Shown piece after piece: positions 37,990 to 50,173 of a stretch of 64,000 bases of DNA. Position 1 is the stretch's first letter, and each line of letters begins with the position of its first letter. Made by a program: the position numbers and the translations under genes. Source of the DNA: Loxodes magnus (Eukaryota; Ciliophora; Karyorelictea; Loxodida; Loxodidae); NCBI GenBank assembly GCA_946699065.1, contig CAMPDV010000014.1, positions 1-64,000 on the forward strand, read 5' to 3'. The notes under the pieces are model-generated. The model made no database searches and was not told the origin of the DNA. It worked only from the letters and a program-made list of their open reading frames with translations.

Positions 37990-40080
37990 CTTTTCACATA
38001 CCTGAATATTATGCTGAGGTTAGGTAGAATACCTGAAGAACTTAATATGTCAATCATTATTCCTATATTTAAAAAAGGAAGCAAAGATGACTGGAAAAAT
38101 GGAGACCTATTTCTTTAATGAACTCTATAGTAAAAATATATGATAAAGCTTTAACTAAAAGGTTATATGATTAAATATATAAAAGAAACTTAATCTATGA
38201 AAGCTAGATGTAATTCATGAAAAGGAAATAAACTACTATGCTAATTTGGACAATTTAGTAAATAATAGAATTCTATCCCAAATAAGCAAAAGGGAAGACA
38301 AAATTTCTTGTCACACAAATAGAAGTAGAGAAAATGTTTGATACTTTAGAAAGAAGCCTGCTTTTCGTTTAACTCAGGAGAATCAAGCTACCTTTAGGAC
38401 TTATAAATGCCCTTGAATCTTTCTATAAAGCATAAATTCCTTTCTTATAGACGGAACCTTATCTAGGAAGATAAAATACAATAATGGAGTTATGTAAGGT
38501 AGCTCACATGGTCCAGTGCTTGCTTTGCTGTACTATGATATTTTAATTAGATATTTAGAAAGTAAAAGTAACATAATATGATTCAAATGTAATACTATTG
38601 ACAGAAGCTTCGTTTGTAGAAGATGGGCAGATGATTTAATTCTCCAATCCAAATCTGAAAAATCCATGCAGATTTTAATAAACATAAAAAGTATTCGAAT
38701 GAACTTAATTAAATATTAATACTTAAAAATGCTAAGTTATTTAATTCTTAAAAAAGAATCAAAAAGAAGTTAAGCTAAACTTAAAAATAAAAGACAACCA
38801 ATTATTTAGAAGTAATAAGTAACATATTTAGGAGTAATTCTTCATCAAAAAAAGACCTAATTAATCACTGCAAATCGTTTTCAATTAATTATCTGTCTGC
38901 TATGAATAAAGTAATATTTAAATTATTAAGATATAAAAATGCGATACCTTGACATTTTTAGAGTTTGTGCCGAATGTTCACGCTCCCTAAAGTTGAATAT
39001 GGAGGAGATTTAATACCTTGAGCAATCTAAAATGGAGTAACTGAAACACTAAATAAAATTGATAAATGTTCGAGATTAATAGCAAGGAAAGCCTCCTCTA
39101 AGCACCTGAAAGCACTTTTAATGAGTCCTGTTATATAGATCTTAACTGAATGCCATTTAAAGATATTATGTTTTTGAGATTTTTTTATAAAATATGATAA
39201 GAAAGTATTAACCTTACGTAATCAACAATAGGAACTCTCTTTATGAATAATTGATAGGAAGGATATTAATATAGAGATTAATTAACAAGATTATCTGAAT
39301 ACTGCGAAATTGACTTAAATAATTAGGAACATAATAGTAGCTTAACTACCTTTACAATATATTTAAAGATCTAGATTCAACATAAATTCTATAAAGTAAC
39401 TTAGTAAAGACTTAACAGTATGCCAACTGCAAAGATTTTTATAGAATAATTTTTTAACTAACGATAATTCCCTTAAATTACCTATTCGATGCTGAATAAA
39501 TAATATAGAAAAGAAATAATCAGCATATACAAACTCAGAATTTAAAGTTACAACTTTCGGAAAGATCTTCAAGACAGATTTTACCTTATCGAGAATCCTC
39601 ATTGCATCTGTGGAGAATTGGACAAGTTCCAACATATTATGGATTGCAATTGTTACTTAGATATAAGAGAATGGTTAATAACAAAGATTGAATAAGGCTA
39701 TATTAGAAGATTAATAATGTATGACTAGAATTGTATTAATCAATTCAAAAAAACAAGATAGAATACATAGATTTACAAATTAAAATTTTACACAGGATAC
39801 TGCTCAAAAGGAGATTGGAGTTATTCGAAATGGATAAAGATGAATGATTGGAAAGTCCTGAATCTAAGGAAGAGGAAGTAAAAAGCAAAGAAAATAATGA
39901 AGAAGGCGAGGAAAAAAAAGAACAACAGGAAGAGCTAAAAGAGTAAGTGGAAGAATAGAAGGAATAAATTGATAACTAAGATGATCAAGTTGAAGTATAA
40001 GATGAAGATGAAAGTTGGAGATGAAAAGCTTATTAATAATTCTATAGCATCTTTAATTGAAGGAAGAAAATCTAACAATT
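37990..40080 (+). mobile_element. LINE E: 5'-truncated RT and C-terminal zinc finger (WADD family)
   Basis: Plus strand. It begins inside RT with RIPEELNMSIIIPIFKKGSK, followed by WRPISLMNSIVKIYDKALTK (near 38,100) and KFLVTQIEVEKMFDTLERSL (motif A). Motif C is RRWADDLILQS near 38,620. The C-terminal finger HCICGELDKFQHIMDC is near 39,600. Several frameshifts separate these blocks. The 3' end holds an acidic frame from ATG at about 39,830 (MDKDEWLESPESKEEEVKSK) that overlaps the end of ORF2 in another phase. It inserted against LINE G and ends about 60 bp before the gene at 40,141. Confidence 0.78.
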
Positions 40081-40140
40081 AAAAATGTCACCTGACTATT
40101 TTAGTTTAGTTTAAGTTTAATAAATTTAAAATTAAAAAAA

Positions 40141-41124
40141 ATGTCGGACTTCAGAAAAGGATTCTTTCTTGCTCCTAAGAAGTAAGATTTTTGCAAGTAG
40201 AAACAATATGAGGAGCAAAAACAGCTCCAGGAAATAATTTATGCACTGACACCAACATCGAAAGAGAAGCCTAGGAAGCGAATAGAGTCTGTACTGCACC
40301 AAGAGGTATCAGAGTTTAATCCTTTCGGCCAGAAGAGCAGCGAGTAGCTCATTAAAATAGTGATAAACCTCCAGGAAGAGTTTAAGAAGCTACAGATGGA
40401 AAACTAAAGCTGTAGGAGTAGATTCAGCATAGACTTCAAGATACTTAGCCTCAGAATGGTTAATCAAGAGAGGGAGTTCGATAAATTATAGAAATACTAG
40501 CTAGAACAGTTTAGCTAGACGAACGACATAGGGCAAAATATTTTGAACTGAAACGAATAGATTAAAAGCTATCTACAGAACTAGAAGAGCCTCCAAAGTT
40601 AAAAAAGCTAATCCAGTCAACAAAATTTAAGAGAATATATTATGAAAATTTAAGAGTAAGAACCACAGAAAATTTAGACCTTAGGAAAATCTAATTATGA
40701 GAAAATTTTATTACTATAAAAGTGAAAGAAAATTGTATAAAACTTCCTGAGATTCCAAAATTTTAAAAGAATTTATTGAATCTAACAATAAAAGAAGAGA
40801 GAGCAACTTTATTGTAACAAGAATGGATAGATTTACAGAAGGAATAGACCTACGATTACAAGATTCCAAGATTAATTAGACAAAAAAGAAGACAACAAGA
40901 TCTTTACAACCAAGAAATTTAGACTTTCAAATTTATTTTAAGCGGTATTGATGTACTGCTGTTAAATAATTTTAAATAAATAAATTAAGAAATTGAATAG
41001 GAAAATTATTTAAATATTTACTAATATTTAGTTAAATTTTAATTTCTTTAAGTTTTTATCAAATAAATTTAAAATTATGTACTAGAATCCTTTCATTATT
41101 TTGCAAGCCTACCTCATAGATTGA
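40141..41124 (+). CDS. Hypothetical coiled-coil protein (327 residues)
   Basis: ATG at 40,141 opens a frame with clearly higher GC and a mixed codon set. It starts MSDFRKGFFLAPKKQDF, then VLHQEVSEFNPFGQKSS, then a long Gln/Glu/Lys-rich helical region (QLIKIVINLQEEFKKLQ; FDKLQKYQLEQFSQTNDIGQ), then an IQ-like basic part near residues 185-240 (LLLQKWKKIVQNFLRFQNF). Codons 137, 195 and 213 are TGA and are read as Trp; the next in-frame TGA is at 41,122. Residues after about 270 are AT-rich and less convincing, so the true end may be earlier. No family is recognised. It begins about 60 bp after the LINE E tail and converges on the minus-strand cysteine-rich gene. Confidence 0.7.
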
Positions 41125-42814
41125 AAACTTAAAGAAAATTTTAAGCTCTTTAATATCTTGAAAATAAACTTTCTTTACAATCTTCTAAAAAATTGAGTTC
41201 TTTATCTTATCTTGAAAGTTTTTTATTTTTTTAAATAGTAATTAAATTTATCAATAATAAATAAAAGAAAGTTGGTAAGTAAAACTATTCCAAGAAATAT
41301 AAAATTTGAAAATATATTCGTAAGAAAGTTGTTATTTTCTTCTTTAAGTTTTTCTAAATAATCGAACTTCATTAGTTAAATTTATAATCAATCTTTAATA
41401 ATTTTAACACTTAGTAAAATAAATTTTAATGTTATTAATAGTAATAAGCCTATTAGTATCTGGTTTTTTAACTGCTATATATGAATTTGTATAAAATATT
41501 TCATCAGCTAATATCATTTAAAAAATGTTTCCTTAAGATTATGATGCTTAGGAAACTAAAGCGCTTGTAGTTGAGGTAGCTAAAGTAATTGAATAGCCTC
41601 AATTTTTTATTTATTGGCTTTACTCAATTAATTGTTTTTGCTGGGTTGAAATGTTAAAACTTTCTAGAATTATTTTTCCTTTTTAAGCATTATTTTCTAT
41701 AAGCTTTGCTTTTAGTTTGATCTTTTTAATCTTCTTATTCTTATTTTTGCTCTTAATATTCTTCTTAATCTTTGATTTACAAGCAAGAATATTTTTCTGA
41801 TATAATGAAAGGCTTAAAACACCGTAACATATCGTTCCATCTTCTGAACATTCTTCACAGTTCTCTATAATTTTACTATAAGATTCGCATATTCCTTTAT
41901 TCTCTTTGTCCTGTTCTTTAGCTGGACAATTATCTACGCAAGTATTTTATGATAGTTTTTATTTTTCACATTTTAAGCATTTATCTTAATCCTCACAAGA
42001 AATACAGTTCTAATGTATATTTTAGCATGATTTACAAATTTTGTCTATATATAAATAGAATCCTTTTTGGCATTCACTGCATTATTTTCAGTTAGAATCA
42101 CATTTATTACAATTTTCTATTTCCTTATTGCAAGGTTAACAAATTTTGTCTCAATCGTAATCTTATTCAGTAATCTCTCATTTTTCCTTACATCTGTTAA
42201 AGGATAGGAATAAAGTTCTGCATTATAAGCAAACGTTTTGATTTTAGCAGATAAAGCAATCTTGAATAATTTCTTCATACTTAAGGCATTTATTTTCTTG
42301 CAGAAAATGATTATTTTAACAAGCATCACATATGAGCTCATCATCTTCATGACATTTTACACAATTTAATATTTCTAAACTACATTATTTACAAGCACCA
42401 TCTTTATCAATATCTTACTCATATTCTGGGCATTCATTTATGTATCAATTTTGAGATAGTTTCTTATTACAAAGCTAGCAGATATTTTAAATATCGTAGT
42501 AATAGTTCTTAGGACATTCATCAGTACATTTGCTATTATAAAGTTTTAAAGGTGAAAAGCAGGTGAAACGTTCTAATCCGTTTTAAGAGCAAACGTTACA
42601 ATCTTAGATACTTTTTGAGCATAATTCACATTAATGTTTATTATTAACGTAAAACCCATTTTCGCAAAGAATGCATTAAGTTCCATCTTCAGTACATTAT
42701 AAGCAGACATTTAGTGCTTCATTACAACTTTTAGATATTCTATCACTATTATTATCTTATTCTGTAAAAGGACACTTAATAGAGCATTAGTTTATGTTCT
42801 ATTATAATTTTCAT
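41100..42814 (-). CDS. Furin-like cysteine-rich membrane protein, 5' end interrupted by a SINE
   Basis: Minus-strand frame with regularly spaced cysteines in the style of ciliate furin/growth-factor-receptor repeat proteins: CSIKCPFTEQDN, VCLQCTEDGTQCILCENGFY, CELCSKSIQDCNVC, CNKCDSNWKQCSECQKGFYL, CKSCQNIHQNCISC. Trp residues are TGA at several places. After the last cysteines comes NWGYSITLATSTTSALVSQA, the segment that commonly follows such repeats, and then (after a proposed 16-nt intron) a membrane helix SNFIFLGIVLLTNFLLFI near 41,230-41,310 and a basic tail. The N-terminus is missing: the frame runs directly into SINE copy 3. No in-frame TGA ends the tail before it overlaps the converging gene, so the 3' limit is approximate. 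It may be a recent pseudogene or still expressed. A role as a surface or endomembrane protein is inferred. Confidence 0.65.
41393..41408 (-). other. Candidate 16-nt spliceosomal intron
   Basis: On the minus strand, GTTAAAATTATTAAAG begins GT and ends AG. Removing it joins the cysteine-rich frame to the frame that encodes the membrane helix SNFIFLGIVLLTNFLL; without removal the helix is in another phase. Introns of 15-16 nt are established in heterotrich ciliates. A simple 1-nt indel in a decaying gene would explain the phase change equally well. Confidence 0.4.
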
Positions 42815-42827
42815 ATAATTAAAAAGA

Positions 42828-43123
42828 TGGTGGGAGCTGAGATTGACCTTCTGAATCATACTTTCTGGTTTTATGGCTAGGAACAATTTCCTTTCCTGTC
42901 GCTGAGAAAGTCCCTGGTCAAAGTCAACCTTTGCAAGGGAACGCCTTCCTCTTGATTATCCACTCCTGGTAGGGGTTTGAAGCCTGGCTGCCCATAGCGA
43001 TGAAGCTCCCTGGCAGCTGCTTTTCGAAAGCAACAGGATATCCCCCTTATCCCATGAAGGGAGTGTTGGGGTCGTTAAACTGCAAGAAGTTGCAGTCCAA
43101 AAACTCTTATAGTTTAAAATTAA
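42828..43123 (-). mobile_element. SINE-like element, copy 3
   Basis: Reverse-complement copy of the 20,438 element, about 93 percent identical by eye, from the CTTTTTAATTAT end (left) to GGACTGCAAC and AAAACTCTTATAG (right). The 13-mer ATAATTAAAAAGA occurs on both sides (42,815-42,827 and 43,124-43,136) and is a plausible target duplication, though it overlaps the element's own conserved 3' end. The insertion lies exactly where the cysteine-rich gene loses its 5' end. Immediately upstream (43,181 leftwards) an ATG opens MFELFIFFLGLQNINSF, which could be its signal peptide. Confidence 0.85.
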
Positions 43124-43199
43124 ATAATTAAAAAGAATTAATATTTTATAAACCCAAAAAGAAAATAAAGAGCTCAAACATTTATATAAAAATTTAAGG

Positions 43200-45640
43200 A
43201 AAATAACTAAAAAAGAAAAATTATATTGAAATAAATAAAATTAATTATGATATTTAAATATTTCAACTCTTATATATCTTTATTATCGAATCAAAAGAAA
43301 ATTTTATTTTATATAATTCTCAAGTTTGTCTTTGACTATATTTTATACTATTATATGCAAATCATTAAAATTTTTCAAAGCATCTAATATCTCACTATAT
43401 TTTTTATTTTTATTCCAAATTTTTTTTTAAATACTAATTTTTTTATATAATATTAGAACTAATTAATATTAATTTCAATCATAAGCCTTTAAACATTTTT
43501 TACAAGCAATAAAAATAAAATAAAGTTATAAATAATAAAATTATTGTAATGAATGACTATTTTGCTTTAAAAAGAAAAATGAGAGCACTAGTAATTTATT
43601 TTATTATTTATTATTTAAAGCTTGGCTTATTAATTTAAAATAAATAATTTCCCTTTTTTATAAAAGTTCTATAATTAATATTGTCTTTAACTTTCTAACT
43701 TTTTATATTTTAATTTAGAAATTAGCTTTAATAAATTACTAGTTGTCATCTTATTTTAATTTATCTTAAATTTTAATTTCTATTATATTAATTTATTCTA
43801 ATCACTATAGAATTTATTAATTTTTTAATTCAGGTTGTAGATAGAGTTTTATATTAAAATGGAGTTTAAAGAAAGTTTTGTATTATTTTCTTTGATGAAA
43901 AAATAAAAAAATCAGAAAAGAATAAATGAGATTTTAGTTTATACAAGCCTGTATTTATGTAAATTAAAGATATTTACTTTAAATAATCCTTTAAACTTTT
44001 ATATTTATCTTATTTTTTATTATTTATATTACGCTTTCATATATGAATGATAAATATTCTTCAAATTGTTAGATGAAATTAGATAACGAGAGAAAAAGAA
44101 AATTTCGTAAATTTAATGGTTTTTTAGTATTAAATTTATATCTATAATTAATCAGCAAAGAAAGAGATCATTTAAAGAAGGAACTTATAATCTTTTGCTT
44201 TTTATCGAGTTTTTATGATTTATTCTTGAAGACTGAGAAAAAAGATTATGGTAGATGTTGTTAATCCACTATAGATAAATTTAGTTATTTAAATTTAGTC
44301 TAAACAAATAAAATTTTTTATTTGTAGTCTTTAATTAAAATGTTGTTTATGAGAAACTTAATTGCCTTCCATTTTCAATTTATAATTTATAATTAATTCA
44401 TGACTTTTTATTACGTGTTATTTTTGAGATTTTTTTTAATTATTATAGATGGTAATAATGATAGTTCAACAAATTAAAATTCGAGCTCTTATTTAATTTC
44501 TTCCATCTTAATAATTTTTATAAATATAAGTCACTTCGTAATTTTTATACCTTTCCTCTTCTAAAACAATTTAGGCTTAATTACAACTTTTTTCTTATGC
44601 ACAATTTATCTAATTTTCTTATTATCTAAAACCTTAAAATGATGGGATCAAGACAATATTAAAAAATAATTTAAAAACGTTTACTAACGTCTATAATTGA
44701 CAGAAGCATTTCTTCCAATTAAAGACGCCAAAAAACTCTTTTAGTTTAAATTAAAGTTAATTTAATATCTAAAACCTTAATTAAATTTGCTTAACTTACA
44801 CTAGTTCCATTCTATGTATTTACTCTTTTGTTGATTGGATATATAAGAAAAAAATCCTAGTAGTAAGTGAATAAAGAATTAATCTTTAGAGCTAAAAAGT
44901 TTAAAGATAAAAATATATTTAAACTATCTTTAATTATAACTATTTATATATTCTATTAGCTAAGTGTTTTATAAAAATAATATATACAATCTTCTTAGGT
45001 TTCATTATAAATAAATTAATATCTAAATTATCTAATTTTATTAGATAATTTAAGCTAACCTTATTTTAGAATTTCCTCCTTTCTAATTCTATTTCTATTA
45101 AATTTCACTTCTCTATGCTTCTAATAAACTCAAATAAAGTTCTTGTCTAAATTTTATTAGTGTAGTGATTGAAAGATTTAACAAAAAGGGAAAAAGCAAT
45201 AATGAAAACTTATTTAAAAATAATATAAAAGCAATTATTTATATGATTATATTATAAAAATTTAGTATTAGAGAACATATTTTCAAAATAGCCTTCATAT
45301 AAGTATATCATAATTAAAATAAAAATTTAAGAATTTTTATAAAAAAGCGAAATGAAAGAATTATTTAGTTTTGAATAATTTAATTTCTTGAATATCAAAT
45401 AAAAATAAAATTATTTATTAATTTTATAAATAACTAATATTTTCAATTTATAACTGTAAATCAAATCAGAATATTTATCAATGTAAAATAATAATTTAAT
45501 AATAAGAGAAATTAAGGCAGATTAGCTAGAGATTATGAAAGTGTAAGATTTTGTCTAAATTAGATTTTAAAAATTCTTTAAGTTCTAGAGATTATTAAGT
45601 TACTTTATAATAAAAAAGTTAAAATAATTTTTTTAAAATA
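43200..45640. other. AT-rich intergenic region
   Basis: About 2.4 kb of very AT-rich DNA. Frames read as Phe/Leu/Ile/Lys/Asn/Gln without internal repeats or motifs, as random AT-rich DNA would in this code. A plus-strand frame from ATG near 43,860 (MEFKESFVLFSL) was considered but not called. Confidence 0.45.
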
Positions 45641-45723
45641 TACATGCGGTGGGATTTGAACACCACGCGGGAAATTCCCAGCAGCTTAGCAGGCTACCGC
45701 CTTAACCTCTCGGCCACACATGC
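45641..45723 (-). tRNA. tRNA-Ser (anticodon GCT)
   Basis: An 83-nt type II tRNA. Acceptor strands are GCATGTG and CGCATGT with an A discriminator. The D arm is GCCGAGAGGTTAAGGC. The anticodon stem-loop is GTAGC-CTGCTAA-GCTGC with anticodon GCT, which reads AGC/AGT serine codons. The variable arm is GGGAATTTCCC. The T arm contains TTCAAAT, but its 5' strand reads GTGGTG where GTGGG would pair with CCCAC, an extra T that leaves a bulge. A TTTT run follows the 3' end for Pol III termination. It is isolated in AT-rich DNA. Confidence 0.93.
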
Positions 45724-47824
45724 TTCATATTTTAAGTAGCTATCGTTTAAATATTAGATAATTTATTAAAATTTTATCTTTGTTTTTTATTAATTAAATA
45801 TACTTCTCTCTTACAATTTTTAAAGACTATATTTATAAATAAGTTTTAACGTTATTTTATTGCTATTAGTTTTAAATACATTTATTTAGAAGAGTATTTA
45901 TAATATTTTACTTTTCTCTTCAATTATTAAAGCTAAGAACAAAAATTGTAGCTTAAATATTTGATGCTTCTATTAATATAAATTTATGTATTTCTCTTTT
46001 TCATTCTTAATATTCTCTTTTAAATATTAATTCTCTTTTAACTAATGCAGTTAATTCTAATTTTTTATTGAAGTTAATTTAAATATTTTAAGCAGCATTA
46101 GTGTTTTTATTTTTTTAATCCTAGTTTAATTAATAAGTTACTTAAAAATTTAATTAGCAAACTTACTTTCTTAAGAATATTAATAATAATTATTTTTCTT
46201 TAAATTATAAAAATTTAAAATAAAGCTATTTCATTCTAATTCTATCATGTTTAATATATAAGATAATACATAATCATTTAAATTATTTTCTAGTAAGTCA
46301 TAATTACATTTATATTAAAAATTAATTACTTTGTATTTTACTTTCGTTAAGATTCTTCATTCGGATACTTGTTTTTATATTGATTTTTGTGAAAATTAAA
46401 TATATATACAAGTTTTTTCAAGAAGCTTATTTATAAGAAGGTTATTATTAAAAAGAGAATGTTACAATTTTCATTTATTACTTTTAAATTGATAAAGATT
46501 TTGGATTTCACTATATATCTAAAATTAAAATTTAGCTATCATTTTCTCTTAATGAGTTCTTAAAGTGGTACTAGCTTTTAATAATTTCCTAATGATATTA
46601 TTTGCTTTGGAACATTCTAAAATAAAATGTTTTCTGAATTTTTTTGTTTTAATCTAAACTATTTTTTCTTAAATCCTATATCTTTTCTTAAATCCTATAT
46701 CTTTTCTTTTACTGTTTCTAAACTTGTTTATCTGTCTTCTATAATAATGTATAGTTATAATATTAAATTCTTTAGCATTATATAGTGTAAAAGAGTTTTT
46801 ATAAATAAATTATTTAATTAGTTAATTTTAATTAAATACCTATAATTCAAATTTCTTTTTAAGTTCTTGGTTATTAATTTACCAAAATGTTTAGAAAATG
46901 ATAGCATTTTTAAATTATTTTTAGTAAGACAATAGCCTTGCTAGCATTAGATTTATGATATATAAGATCAAAGATAGAATAAAAAATAGGGATTTTAATT
47001 TTGATGGTTAAAAGTTGTAATTAAATATCAGCTAACTATTTAAGATTAAATTAAGCTAAATTATTTGATAGATATTATTTTATTTAATTAGTTTCATTAA
47101 GATGTTCTACTCTTATCTAACTAAGATTTAGTATAATGTTATTCCTAAAAATTAGCCTTTTAGCTATTAATTTTTAGTTATGTAAAAAAGCGTTTTCTGA
47201 GTAAATAAAATTAGAATTTCCTAAGAAAGATAAGTTTAACTTACCTTCAAAACTGAAATATTTTTTAATAATGCTAAGTTTTAAAACATAGCTAATTATT
47301 AAAATAGATAAGACTCTCTGCATGAAAGCTTTTGTATCTATTTTAAACTTAGAAAATTTTAATTCTAGATATAATAAATAAAATTCGTATAGTACTTCCA
47401 TAAATAGGTATTTAAAGAAAAATTTAATAGTTTAAAGATATATCTATCAAATTTATATAAGATACATTATAATAGCAATCTATAATTATTTAACTTGCTT
47501 AGTATGAAAATAATAAATTTAAACATAATTTAATGTTTATCATTATATGAAACTGTAGATACATTTGAATAATTTATACTTATAATTTAATTACATTAAA
47601 TAGATTTATAGAATTATTAACTCAATCTTCTTTTTTCTTATTTAAAATCAATACAGATACTTGATATAGATGATTATTTTGCTCTATAGCAATTAAATTT
47701 AGTATTATTTATTTTGACAATATGACTTTTTTTGAAAGATGTAAAATTTAAATAATTAACTAGATTTAATTTTAGAAGTATGATTTTTTTAATTTTTAAG
47801 TTTGTTTAATTTTTAAGAGAGCCA
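45724..47824. other. AT-rich region, possible degenerate coding remnant on minus strand
   Basis: A minus-strand frame from ATG at 47,400 reads MEVLYEFYLLYLELKFSKF, and a different frame near 46,610 reads RKHFILECSKANNIIRKLL. The second string has the look of a degenerate leucine-rich repeat protein, but phases do not join and no repeat period is clear. The direct repeat AATCCTATATCTTTTCTT at about 46,670-46,705 is a simple duplication. No gene is called. Confidence 0.3.
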
Positions 47825-50173
47825 TCACTTTGAATTTCTAAATATCAGTTCTTTAAACTTCACTCCTTGCTAAGTGTTTATATATTCAACATCCCACTCT
47901 AATATTTTCTTACAGTCAGCTAAATTTAATTCTTTTTAGAATAGCATTATTTTGATTCCCTTTTAAGAACAGAATTATTTAATCTATTAGTTCATATCTT
48001 ATAATTTAATTTCTACTATATCAATCTAATATTTGCCAGCGATCAATTATAACTCTTTAAGGTTTTTAGCATTCATTTTTATTTCTATGCTAGTATCTAT
48101 TTGCCTTATTTATTCTAATGTAGCATTATCGCTTCATATAAAACATTCTATTCCATAAAATTATATCAGGAATAGCAAATCTTATATATTAGCACTTTTT
48201 ATATTCAAGTAAAGCTTTATTTTGTTTCTCACAAATTCAAAAAACTAATTAAGTCTTGGAACTTTTTCTCCTTAAAATTAAGACTTGAATCAACTACCAG
48301 CATCTAAACATTCTACTTAAGTAGAGTGCAGTTAATTAAAATTTCCTTATTATTTTATATATTGTAGATTTGGTCCATGGAATAAGTACATTATTCCATC
48401 TAAGCTCTTATTAATGTCTATTTCTAGGTAATCAATTCCGTTTTTTATGGCTTCTGTCACAGCAGGTATAGTATTTTCCGGAACATTTTCTTTTCCACCT
48501 CTATGGCAAACAATTTAGTTTTTTTATACTCTTAGTGAAGTACTCTATAATTAGGATTAATTTAAGTTTTCTTACTAAAATTAGAACACTTGAGAAAAGC
48601 GTTAAGTTCCTTCATGTTAATTTAACAATTCTTCTTAAACCAATTAAAATCTATCAGCATGATTTACATTCGCTAAATCAGCATTCCATCTAATTATTGA
48701 TTCATAAGCCTTCTTATCATTTTTCTTTTATAAGATCATTAACTACACTTATTTTTTATAGCAGTAATTTCTCAACTCATAAGTCATATCTTAAAGCGTA
48801 GTTTAAACTATCTTTGCTTAGAATAATTTAATAGCCCATTTAACATCATCTTTGTTTTTAACGTTAATTTTTATTGGTATATTAGGATCTTCTTTTCTTA
48901 TTTATTTTAAAATTTCTTAATTTTTACTTCAAACAAAGCATTTTATTTAATATTTCTTAATAAGGCTTATCAGTTTAGTAACATTTGCATTTTTTATGTC
49001 AATAAAAAGTTTTATGTTTTTACCTTGTAAGCTCTCGAAGAATTTATCTAATCTTGGAATTTCTTCTCCTTCAAATTTAGAACTAAATCATTTTCCAGCA
49101 TCTAGAGTTAGTAAAAAAGTTGAATGGCATTCATAAATATATTTTTTCACGCCTATTTTCTTCAAACTTGGGCCGTTGAATACAAACATTACTCCATCTA
49201 AGCTCATGTTTACGTCTATTTCTAAATAATCGATATTTCAATTAACGCATAATTCTGATGAGGCGTACGTGTTTTCTGGAACATACTCACTAGCACCTTT
49301 ATTACAAACTATTTGGACCTTTTTATATTCACTTTGAATTCCACTATTTTATAAGCAATAATTCTATTAATTTTATTCATTCTAAACTTCTTCTCTTTTA
49401 CTTTCTTCTGAATTTTTATTTAAACTACTTATTCCCTTTTTTCTTAAATATTTTTCATAATAAATCGAAAATTTTCTTCCATGAGAGACGTTTACCATGT
49501 CAACATTTCAATCTATAATTTTTTGGTAGGCTTCTAAATCATGCAACTTTTAAATAATCATTATTCTCACTTTTTTTTATGCACAGAATAAAAGAATCTC
49601 TTAAGACATATCTTCTAATTTTATTTCTATTATGCTAACTTGGTATTTATCAATAGCTAGCTATATATCTTCTATACATGTGACATTCACTTTGATCGGA
49701 ATATTTAGTTACATTTATTTCATTTCTAGCATAATTTAACTTAAAATTCACTCTTCCTTGCTTCATATAAAGCATTATATATTTTTCTCTTTTATTAAAG
49801 TAAGCAAATCATGAGAATTGGCTAATTTTATATCTAAGAAAATTTTAATTTTTCCTTTTACAAACTCTAGAAAGTCTTCTAGTCTTGGAATTTTTTCTCC
49901 TTCAAATTTTGGATGGAAATTTGTACCTATATCTATATCATCTATTTAAGTAGAAGTTAATTCATTAAAATTTTTGTTTATACCAAAATCTTTTAAACTT
50001 GGCCCATTGAATACATACATGATTCCATCATAACTTATATTAACGTCTATTTCCATATAGTCAACATTTCATTTTATGCACTTTTTTGCTGAGGCAAAAG
50101 AATTAACAGGAGTACATTCACTAGCCCCTTTATCATATACTATTAGCATTTTTTTGTACTATTTATTCTCCAT
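47825..50173 (-). CDS. Triple-domain glycerophosphodiester phosphodiesterase (GDPD)
   Basis: 782 residues from ATG at 50,173 to TGA at 47,825, one unbroken frame. Three tandem GDPD-like domains begin near residues 12, 289 and 555. Family motifs are HRG, PENT, ExD and a second catalytic His. Domain 3 keeps all: VCHRGGKENVPENT, GIDYLEIDINKSLDG, YLFHGP. Domain 1 has VYDKGASECTPVNS and FNGP; domain 2 has VCNKGASEYVPENT and FNGP; both lack both histidines but keep YMEIDVN or YLEIDVN, the FEGE-IPRL motif and the DIK strand. TGA encodes Trp at matching places (IKWNVDY, VNWNIDY). GDPDs hydrolyse glycerophosphodiesters to glycerol-3-phosphate and an alcohol; here only domain 3 should be active, the first two perhaps binding or regulatory. 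No signal peptide or membrane helix is seen, so it is probably cytosolic. Confidence 0.88.

Noticed and set aside
42956..43177. A 73-residue standard-code ORF over SINE copy 3
   Set aside because: It is a shadow of the non-coding repeat; the same frame is broken in the other copies.
43860..44900. Plus-strand membrane-protein-like frame from an ATG near 43,860
   Set aside because: Phe/Leu/Ile/Lys/Asn/Gln-rich reading is what AT-rich spacer gives in a code without TAA/TAG stops; no motif or repeat supports it.
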